The notes under the pieces are model-generated. The model had not been told where the DNA came from and made no database searches. It saw only the letters and a program-made list of their open reading frames with translations. A stretch of DNA of 64,000 bases from Prostheceraeus crozeri (lineage: Eukaryota > Platyhelminthes > Polycladida > Euryleptidae): positions 124,001 to 188,000 of the forward strand of contig CAJQUW010012704.1 of assembly GCA_907163375.1 (NCBI GenBank). Direction: 5' to 3'. The position numbers were made by a program, and so were the translations under genes. This document shows positions 55,085 through 62,186 of this stretch, one piece after another; position 1 is the first letter of the stretch, and every line of letters starts with the position of its first letter.

Positions 55085-57185
55085 CGTCCCCCCCCCTCTG
55101 GCACGGCAGAGTGTCGTGGTCGGCCGCCGTGGTGCTTCGTGTCTGAGTCCCCCCCCTCTGGAACGACAGAGGTTGTGGTCTGTCGTGGTGTGCCGGCCGG
55201 GTGGGTCCACGTTCACAACATGTTCGCTGACGTCCCCCCCCCTCTGCAACAACAGAGTGTGAGACTCGGGTGAGTTGGTCCGACCGCCTGGTTGACGTGG
55301 GCGACCGTCTAGGTTGACGTGGGCGACCGTCTAGGTTGACGTGGGCGACCGCCAGGATTAGTCTTGAGGCTATAGTGTGTGATGTTTTTGGTGCAATCTG
55401 CTGAATGTTGGGTTGTAAAATGGGTTGTTTCGAGTGGAAGGAGTGGTCGGATGAGAAAACGGAGGTCAGATTCGGATTCAGCGTGAAATTCTGCATCGGT
55501 AGGGTGAGTTTCAAGGCAATCGGTGAGAAAAGATTTTCAACATTTTTCGAAAAACGACAGAGTTAGAATTTGAGACGTTTTGGTGTGTAGCGCCCAAACG
55601 AAGCATCGGATGAGAAAACGGAGGCCAGATTCGGAATCTACGTGAAATTTTGGGTTAGGAAGGATGTTTCCAGCGAAATCGGAGAGAAAAAATTTTCGGC
55701 TGACGTCCCCCCCCCCCTGGACAGCTTGCTTCCAGTGGACGGATTTTGTCGTGCGATAGCTCGTTTGAAAGCTAAGAGTGAGACAAATTCAGTGAAAGAA
55801 TCGGCTTGTTCCTATCTGTCTTCGTTCAAAAGTTAGAGCGGTTACAAGATTTTAGGTCGGAGCTCGCTCACCTGAAAAAATCCTAAGTGTCAGAGTGGCT
55901 TTGTATGGGTAAAATTTTGAAAATTTTCCAAAGTGTGGAATTTCGACCTGGGACCGTCACCAAAACATTTTTCATCAAATTTCACTGACCCCCCCCCCCC
56001 GACAACAATCTTCTAACTTTGGTTCTAGTGGACGGATTTTGTCTTACAGCTACTCGTTTGAAAGAGGAGAAAAAACTGCTCGACAACATTTTTTGTTGCG
56101 AGTCAATCGGACCAGCCGTTCACAAGTTAGAGCGGTTACAAGATTTTAGGTCGGAGCTCGCTCACCTGAAAAATCCTAAGTGTCAGAGTGACTTTGTATG
56201 GGTAAAAATTTGAAAATTTTCCAAAGTGTGGAATTTCGACCTGGGACCGTCACCAAAACATTTTTCATCAAATTTCACTGACGTCCCCCCCCCTCTGGAC
56301 AGCTTGCTTCGATTTTGGCTTCCAGTGGACGGATTTTGTCGTGCATTAGCTCGTTTGAAAGCTAAGAGTGAGACAAATTCAGTGAAAGAATCGGCTTGTT
56401 CCTATCTGTCTTCGTTCAAAAGTTAGAGCGGTTACAAGATTTTAGGTCGGAGCTCGCTCACCTGAAAAAATCCTAAGTGTCAGAGTGACTTTGTATGGGT
56501 AAAAATTTGAAAATTTTCCAAAGTGTGGAATTTCGACCTGGGACCGTCACCAAAACATTTTTCATCAAATTTCACTGACCTCCCCCCCCTGGACAGCTAG
56601 CTTCTATCTTGGCTTCTAGTGGACGGATTTTCTCGTGCAATAGCTCGTTTGAAAGCTAAGAGTGAGACAAATTCAGTGAAAGAATCGGCTTGTTCCTATC
56701 TGTCTTCGTTCAAAAGTTAGAGCGGTTACAAGATTTTAGGTCGGAGCTCGCTCACCTGAAAAAATCCTAAGTGTCAGAGTGACTTTGTATGGGTAAAAAT
56801 TTGAAAATTTTCCAAAGTGTGGAATTTCGACCTGGGACCGCCACCAAAACATTTTTCATCAAATTTCACTGACCTCCCCCCCCCCTGGACAGCTAGCTTC
56901 TATCTTGGCTTCTAGTGGACGGATTTTCTCGTGCAATAGCTCGTTTGAAAGCTAAGAGTGAGACAAATTCAGTGAAAGAATCGGCTTGTTCCTATCTGTC
57001 TTCGTTCAAAAGTTAGAGCGGTTACAAGATTTTAGGTCGGAGCTCGCTCACCTGAAAAAATCCTAAGTGTCAGAGTGACTTTGTATGGGTAAAATTTTGA
57101 AAATTTTCCAAAGTTTGGAATTTCGACCTGGGACCGTCACCAAAACATTTTTCATCAAATTTCTCTGAACGAGGGGGGGGAGGTC
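55085..57185 (+). repeat. E2 subterminal repeats: C-tract modules and ~295-bp tandem units
   Basis: C-tracts followed by TCTGG or TGG recur at about 55086, 55148, 55235, 55705, 56285, 56581 and 56873. From 55705 to 57170 the unit repeats about five times at roughly 280-296 bp. It includes ATAGCTCGTTTGAAAGCTAA, AGAATCGGCTTGTTCC, TTAGAGCGGTTACAAGATTT and CACCAAAACATTTTTCATCA. At 57170 the tract appears inverted (GAGGGGGGGGAGG) and starts a short foldback to about 57240. Homologous blocks occur in the E1 ends. Confidence 0.8.
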
Positions 57186-57469
57186 AGTGAAATTTGATGA
57201 AAAATGTTTTGGTTAAGGTCCCAGGTTGAAATTCGGAAGTTTTAAATTTTTCAAAATTTTCACCACACTGGAGCTCTCACACTTAGGAATTTTTTCACTT
57301 GTGGCATGTTACATGGACATGTGCTGGCGGACCAACTTCCCGTGGTCATATGAGAATGGTTCAGGTGTCATATTGTAAAGAATGATGAGACAAATCGTTT
57401 GCAACAAACCGGATGTCGCTACGATGAATACTTTCGGAGATAGAGCCATTTTAAGTTTTCTTCCGAGCA

Positions 57470-57477
57470 TATATAAA
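57470..57477 (+). promoter_or_regulatory. TATA box (TATATAAA) of the E2 coiled-coil gene
   Basis: GCATATATAAACCCCCGACA. A leader exon follows, with a GAG|GTAAGC donor at 57519 and a TCTTACAG acceptor ending at 58048, 17 bases before the ATG. The ~530-bp leader intron contains structured-looking sequence (57835-58010) that weakly resembles module A. Confidence 0.6.
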
Positions 57478-58065
57478 CCCCCGACAACGTAAGTCTGATC
57501 ACTTCATCGAAAGACGAGGTAAGCGACGGTCGTCGCTCTGAGCTCCCGATATCGGGTGCAAAGGACTCTATCTTTTGAAGTAGGCAAGCTATCTTGCTAC
57601 TTCAAAGTTTGTATGATAGAGTTTGATAGTGTCTTTACTACTGATAAAATTTTTTAAAAGTAGTATGAGTAGTAAAATGCGGAATTTTTTAAAAATTCTT
57701 AATTTTCACTTTTTTCAAAGTTTTAACATATAGACTAAGGTTTTCAAGTATCCTGAGTTCAAATCTGCTATCAGATTTGAAATTTAACTAAGTCTAAGGC
57801 AGCTTTGAGGGGTTAGATCCCAGCTACTGATCACTACCTTTGACTCGGCGTTCCTGTTACCACTTCGGGGCAGTGACAATGATGTCTTCAGCTGTAAAGA
57901 GCGGGTATCGGGGAAGATCTCTCACTTCCCTAGTGATCGGTACAAGGCCTTCGGGCTGTCGACGGGATCGAGTGCCACTCACTACACTCTTTAGGAATAT
58001 GACTGTACTACATGATTCCAAACTTATACAAATTTCATTATCTTACAGCTAACGATAAATCAGGC

Positions 58066-59256
58066 ATGGCAAACGATAGAAACAGAAAGTATCATATCAA
58101 AATGTGTGTGTGCGGTCGTATAAATCGCAGTGCGGACGCCAAGGCTCACGTCAAGAAGGCGGGCACCGGCCACATGATTGTCTTGAATAGGGTTGCGTGC
58201 GTGAAGTGTAGAGTGCTGAAGGGTGATGAGGATGAGGCGCGTTTCTACAGAGTGCATGCTGACTGTAGTGGTGGTTTAGTGACTGATTTGAGATTTACAC
58301 AGTTGATTGTGGAAGAGAGGGAGCGAATGTTGGCGAATGTTGCGAATGTTGTTGAGAATGTTGTTGAGAATGTTGTTGAGAATGTTGTTGAGAATGATGA
58401 GTTGGCGAGAGCGGTTGCGTCGTTGGAGGGTGAGATTGAGCAGCGGAAGAGAGTGCTTGAGAGTGATGATGAGGATGATGTGGATTTAGATAGGGAGCGT
58501 GTGAGGAAGCGTGTGAGGAAGTTGAGCTCTTCGTCATCGGAGGTGTCCAACATCGTCATCACCGACCCCCCGAAGAGCTCATCTTCCCCAAAAGTGAAGA
58601 GTGGTGGGATTCGTGTGCAGTCGGCGAGGTGGTTGAAGGATGAAGAGAAGAGACATGTTTCGCAGCAGATGGCGCATGAGTTGTTAGTGAATAAGTTTGA
58701 GAGTTTGAAGAAAGTGAAGGATGAAGTTGTGAAGGAGTTGGATGAGTTGAAAAAGAAGGATTTGAAGTCGAAGGAGGTGGCGGATGAAAACATTAGAATG
58801 AGGCGTTGTGTGACTGATTTGAAGAATAAGACGCGAGAGTTGGAAGAGAAGAATGATGCGTGTGAGAAGAGGGCGAGTGCTGCGGAGAGAAGAATGAGAG
58901 ATGCAGAGGCGAAGTTTGAGGAGATGATGAAGGAGATGAGTGTGTTGAGAGCGAGGAATGTTGAGTTGGAGAGGACTGTGGCTCGGCGGGGTGATGAGAG
59001 GCAGGCGTGTGAGAAGTTGGAGCGCATGAGGGATGAGTGGGAACGTGTGAATGAGGATCGTTTGTTTGAATTTCACATCCCTATTCGGGACAATCATTTG
59101 GCCGGCGAAGTACTCGTCAATCAAAGTCTCGACGAGTCCATCCTATGTTACAATGGTCATCCCACGAAAAAGTGTCTCCATGCCAGCCTGAGAATGCGCG
59201 GCCATCTACACAAATTTTCGATTCGGAAACGCGCGAGACTACCTAAGGATGACTAA
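58066..59256 (+). CDS. Coiled-coil protein with N-terminal Cys/His cluster (E2)
   Basis: 396 residues from MANDRNRKYHIKMCVCGRIN. An N-terminal zinc-like cluster (CVCGR, AHVKK, CVKCR, H) precedes a perfect NVVENVVENVVE repeat encoded by the tandem GAATGTTGTTGA (58343-58390), then acidic and RKRVRKLSSSSSE segments. A long heptad coiled coil follows (about residues 205-345; LKKKDLKSKEVADENIRMRR, LKNKTRELEEKNDACEKRAS). The C-terminal part is different: LFEFHIPIRDNHLAGEVLVN and a basic tail. GC content and codon use (GAG, GTG, GCG) are far higher than in its neighbours. A short intron (59261-59323) follows the stop, and the histone-like stem-loop comes after it. No family recognised; possibly structural or regulatory. 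Confidence 0.65.
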   Translation: MANDRNRKYHIKMCVCGRINRSADAKAHVKKAGTGHMIVLNRVACVKCRVLKGDEDEARFYRVHADCSGGLVTDLRFTQLIVEERERMLANVANVVENVVENVVENVVENDELARAVASLEGEIEQRKRVLESDDEDDVDLDRERVRKRVRKLSSSSSEVSNIVITDPPKSSSSPKVKSGGIRVQSARWLKDEEKRHVSQQMAHELLVNKFESLKKVKDEVVKELDELKKKDLKSKEVADENIRMRRCVTDLKNKTRELEEKNDACEKRASAAERRMRDAEAKFEEMMKEMSVLRARNVELERTVARRGDERQACEKLERMRDEWERVNEDRLFEFHIPIRDNHLAGEVLVNQSLDESILCYNGHPTKKCLHASLRMRGHLHKFSIRKRARLPKDD

Positions 59257-59354
59257 CTTGGTAAGTGAAAAAGTAAATAAGATAGTATATCCTATTCTAA
59301 CACATATCATTTTCATTGCAGATCTTTGCCCGCCTTCACCACCCCATCACGTCA

Positions 59355-59500
59355 CTCCCGAGAACGAACCATCGGCTCTCTTAAGGGCCACCTAGGGGCA
59401 AGACATGATAGAACCTCCACGCGGTTTGCCCTGGGCAGTCTTCGGACTGGCGAATACTATCATTAAGTTGAATCTGCTATCAGTCAACTTGAACGTTGCG
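59355..59500 (+). terminator. Histone-type mRNA 3' end module, copy 1 (E2)
   Basis: AACGAACCATC precedes stem GGCTCT, loop CTTA, stem AGGGCC (59374-59389) and then ACC, with CAAGACA about 10 bases on (the place of the U7-binding purine element). A second hairpin, CAGTC-TTCG-GACTG (59436-59449), with a stable UUCG loop, and an AAGTTGA/TCAACTT stem follow. The whole ~145-base block recurs at 59829 and 60349. Confidence 0.65.
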
Positions 59501-59514
59501 TCGCGTTAGAGGGG

Positions 59515-59522
59515 TATATAAA
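59515..59522 (+). promoter_or_regulatory. TATA box (TATATAAA) of the 88-aa gene
   Basis: GGGGTATATAAACCACTGCC, about 32 bases before the ATG at 59554, with TCTCATTTCATTTCATTTCA between. The same layout (TATATAAG, then TCTCATTCAA) occurs before the next gene. Confidence 0.65.
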
Positions 59523-59553
59523 CCACTGCCTCTCATTTCATTTCATTTCAATC

Positions 59554-59820
59554 ATGCAGACGCCGAACAGTCAAGTCAGCTCTCCTCGCGGACCGCAGTT
59601 AAGGCCGCGAAATTTATTTAATGAATTTGCTAGAATAGAGGAGCAAGACAGAGTTTTTAATAATCTTGCTCGGATTGGCAATCCGATGACAGCAACTGCT
59701 GTCAATCCAACGGAATGGCGCTACATTCCACTCTATACTCACATGCCAGTTAGTGTGGAAGTCGACAGTGCTACCAAAGAGAGAGTCTTTGACTCTCTCA
59801 GCAGAATTGGTAGGCTGTAG
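59554..59820 (+). CDS. Small protein with repeated RVFxxLxRIG motif (E2)
   Basis: 88 residues: MQTPNSQVSSPRGPQLRPRN, LFNEFARIEEQDRVFNNLAR, IGNPMTATAVNP, a central TEWRYIPLYTHMPVSVEVDS and ATKERVFDSLSRIGRL. RVFxxLxRIG occurs twice, suggesting an internal duplication or two matching helices. No family recognised. TATA and histone-type 3' end flank it closely, making a compact expression cassette. Confidence 0.6.
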   Translation: MQTPNSQVSSPRGPQLRPRNLFNEFARIEEQDRVFNNLARIGNPMTATAVNPTEWRYIPLYTHMPVSVEVDSATKERVFDSLSRIGRL

Positions 59821-59828
59821 GATGACGA

Positions 59829-59974
59829 CTCCCGAGAACGAACCATCGGCTCTCTTAAGGGCCACCATGGGGCAAGACATGATAGAACCTCCTCGCGGTT
59901 TGCCCTGGGCAGTCTTCGGACTGGCGAATACTATCATTAAGTTGAATCTGCTATCAGTCAACTTGAACATTATG
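59829..59974 (+). terminator. Histone-type mRNA 3' end module, copy 2 (E2)
   Basis: Stem-loop at 59848-59863 (GGCTCTCTTAAGGGCC), followed by ACCA and GGGGCAAGACA. The same UUCG hairpin follows. It differs from copy 1 by only a few bases and starts 9 bases after the stop of the preceding gene. Confidence 0.7.
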
Positions 59975-60036
59975 CAGTCGATTGCTATCCCTGAAGCATT
60001 CTGATTCGCTGTTGAGCAATTCATTGTTGAAAACCC

Positions 60037-60044
60037 TATATAAG
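60037..60044 (+). promoter_or_regulatory. TATA box (TATATAAG) of the 83-aa gene
   Basis: CCCTATATAAGCCAGAAG, about 41 bases before the ATG at 60085; TCTCATTCAATTTGAAGTCA lies between. Confidence 0.65.
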
Positions 60045-60084
60045 CCAGAAGATTGTAGCGCTTCTCATTCAATTTGAAGTCACG

Positions 60085-60336
60085 ATGGAAGCGACATCTG
60101 CCGACAATATTCCCGTCTTCACTGATGAAGACAACGGTATTCCCGAGTTCGTCATCCTCGACGAGTGGGATGAGGATGAGAAGAAGGGGAAGATCAAGAG
60201 GATCGTTTGGACGGATGAGGTGTGGACTCCAAATACCACTCGCATCCGAAAGGTGCCAGATGCACCACCACGGCTTAGGCGGTATAGGGTATACGAGAAC
60301 CTAAGCGTCATACCCATTGACTATTCCAGTCAATAG
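60085..60336 (+). CDS. Small acidic protein (E2)
   Basis: 83 residues from MEATSADNIPVFTDEDNGIP, then EFVILDEWDEDEKKGKIKRI, VWTDEVWTPNTTRIRKVPDA and RLRRYRVYENLSVIPIDYSS. Acidic first half, basic second half. No family recognised. The next histone-type end begins about a dozen bases after the stop. Confidence 0.55.
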   Translation: MEATSADNIPVFTDEDNGIPEFVILDEWDEDEKKGKIKRIVWTDEVWTPNTTRIRKVPDAPPRLRRYRVYENLSVIPIDYSSQ

Positions 60337-60348
60337 TCAAATTCACGT

Positions 60349-60490
60349 CCCCGAGAACGAACCATCGGCTCTCTTAAGGGCCACCATGGGGCAAGACATG
60401 ATAGAACCTCCTCGCGGTTTGCCCTGGGCAGTCTTCGGACTGGCGAATACTATCATTAAGTTGAATCTGCTATCAGTCAACTTGAACGTT
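60349..60490 (+). terminator. Histone-type mRNA 3' end module, copy 3 (E2)
   Basis: Stem-loop at 60367-60382 and CAAGACA just after, nearly identical to copy 2. Upstream bases CACGTCCCCGAGAACGAACC differ only at the left edge. Confidence 0.7.
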
Positions 60491-60494
60491 GCAA

Positions 60495-60835
60495 ATGAAG
60501 TTCGGTGTAATACTTCCTTTCGACGGGCGTTCCTGTAAAGGGCGGCGGTGAAACCCGTAGCTATGTATACCGCAAGGGACATTCGGCAATGGTCAATCTT
60601 GTTAAACCTCTCTGCGTCATGTTTGCAAGTGATTGCCTCTGTCTCAACGTAGCATGCATTCGCGTCAGGGCGACATTTAGCCAACTGTCGAAGGTTGCCT
60701 AAAACTTTCCATTGCATACGTTATGAGAACCATGAGTTCTACCTGTCTCTATCAATGAGACGAATTGATGAATGGAATGAAATGGGAGGACACTCACGCG
60801 CCACACGCAACATAACACACTTCTCTCTTCCGTAG
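60495..60835 (+). other. Conserved non-coding module A, E2 copy
   Basis: Complement aligns with E1 31808-32210. Blocks in sense order: TACTTCCTTTCG, GGGCGTTCCTGT, AAACCTCTCTGCGTCATG, TCTCAACGTAGCA, CAGGGCGACATTTAGC, TTTCCATTGCA, CTGTCTCTATCA and GCGCCACACGCAACA. The open frame at 60343-60717 on the minus strand is not shared by E1. Probably RNA structure, intron or origin signal. Confidence 0.65.
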
Positions 60836-61445
60836 TCTAACAAGCTCTTTACACATGGATCGCAGTCGATTGCTATCCCTGTATCAGAAGTGTAAGCTAT
60901 CTTAATTTATTTGACACTATTTTATCTACCATCATCGTCCATATGAAATGTTTTTAGATTTACAAGTTAGACTAAGCGTGCTACTATTTCCAAATGAAAA
61001 AGTATACATGGTTAAATCATCCACTTAAGCCCATCCGTAGTCTAACAAGCTCTTTACACATGGATCGCAGTCGATTGCTATCCCTGTATCAGAAGTGTAA
61101 GCTATCTTAATTTATTTGACACTATTTTATCTACCATCATCGTCCATATGAAATGTTTTTAGATTTACAAGTTAGACTAAGCGTGCTACTATTTCCAAAT
61201 GAAAAAGTATACATGGTTAAATCATCCACTTAAGCCCATCCGTAGTCTAACAAGCTCTTTACACATGGATCGCAGTCGATTGCTATCCCTGTATCAGAAG
61301 TGTAAGCTATCTTAATTTATTTGACACTATTTCATCTACCATCATCGTCCATATGAAATGTTATAAGATTTACAAGTTAAACTAAGCGTGCTACTATTTC
61401 CAAATGAAAAAGTATACATGGTTAAATTATTCACTAAAACCCCAT
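60831..61445 (+). repeat. 205-bp tandem repeat, three copies
   Basis: Units start CGTAGTCTAACAAGCTCTTT at 60831, 61036 and 61241, near-identical. Each holds GCAGTCGATTGCTATCCCTG, TTGACACTATTT(T/C)ATCTACC and AAAAAGTATACATGGTTAAA. The first unit overlaps the end of module A (GAGCTTGTTAGACTACG on the complement). No coding potential; the near identity suggests recent expansion. Confidence 0.85.
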
Positions 61446-61492
61446 TCAAGTAAGTCAGTATGAAAGCAAAGATAATACGAAATAAACATTTA

Positions 61493-61930
61493 TTATGGCA
61501 TGTATTTCAAAAGGTCTTCATCGTCAATATCGTCCCAGAGTCTGGCTTCACATAGATTACAAAAACAGTTGAGCTGCTTTAAACGTTCTTCTGCAGCGTC
61601 CCTCACTTTCTCAATGTACGCCCACTCCGCCACGGTTCGCGGTTGGGAGTTAGGGGTGTACCACTCCCATATTTGATGCAAGTGCGACTTGCTGGTCATC
61701 TCCATCACCCCTTCGGCATCATATTGTAAATATTTCCACCGTATGCCTGTTAGGTCGGGCAACTCCTCTTCATCCTCCTCCGATAATGATAACTTTCGTA
61801 TATTGTCGAGATTGTATGTCTTCTCCACCTTCGCCTTTCTTGGTGCATTTGGTGTAACGAGCACCTTTGCTGATGTATATGGAGAGGAGAACTCCAATGC
61901 GGTATTTGGTGTTGTTGGAGGACTTGTCAT
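61493..61930 (-). CDS. Unknown acidic protein with CxxC end (E2)
   Basis: 145 residues: MTSPPTTPNTALEFSSPYTS, an NAPRKAKVEKTYNLDNIRKL segment, the acidic SLSEEDEEELPDLTG, IRWKYLQYDAEGVMEM, HQIWEWYTPNSQPRTVAEWA and a terminal CFCNLCEARLWDDIDDEDLL. Two CxC/CxxC cysteines near the end could bind a metal. AATAAA lies just after the stop. It is divergent from the polymerase gene. No family recognised. Confidence 0.55.
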   Translation of the reverse strand: MTSPPTTPNTALEFSSPYTSAKVLVTPNAPRKAKVEKTYNLDNIRKLSLSEEDEEELPDLTGIRWKYLQYDAEGVMEMTSKSHLHQIWEWYTPNSQPRTVAEWAYIEKVRDAAEERLKQLNCFCNLCEARLWDDIDDEDLLKYMP

Positions 61931-62043
61931 GTTGTCTTTGAAATGCTGACTTTGAATAATGATAACTTTAACATTTTTCTAATTCTTAAGTATACACAAG
62001 CAGCCAATCAGAATGAACATCCAATGAATGAAGAGGATGAAAG

Positions 62044-62051
62044 TATATAAG
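62044..62051 (+). promoter_or_regulatory. TATA box (TATATAAG) of the E2 polymerase gene
   Basis: GAAAGTATATAAGCAAAGTG, about 140 bases before the ATG at 62187; same sequence context as the other E2 promoters. Confidence 0.6.
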
Positions 62052-62186
62052 CAAAGTGACATTCAGGTCATTTCATTTAATCTGTGAATCATACAAGTGA
62101 CGAACGCACGATCTCTCTCTTTGACTATTATTTGAGTGAAGTCTCTATCTTGTAGAAGTATCAACCTTAAACTTGATTTCGTTGAA

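Noticed and set aside
58245-59027. Long Ser/Phe-rich minus-strand frame (260 codons)
   Set aside because: It is the antisense of the GAG/GTG-rich coiled-coil gene; low-complexity and without domain.
60343-60717. 124-codon minus-strand frame
   Set aside because: Runs through the histone-end module and module A and is not shared with E1.
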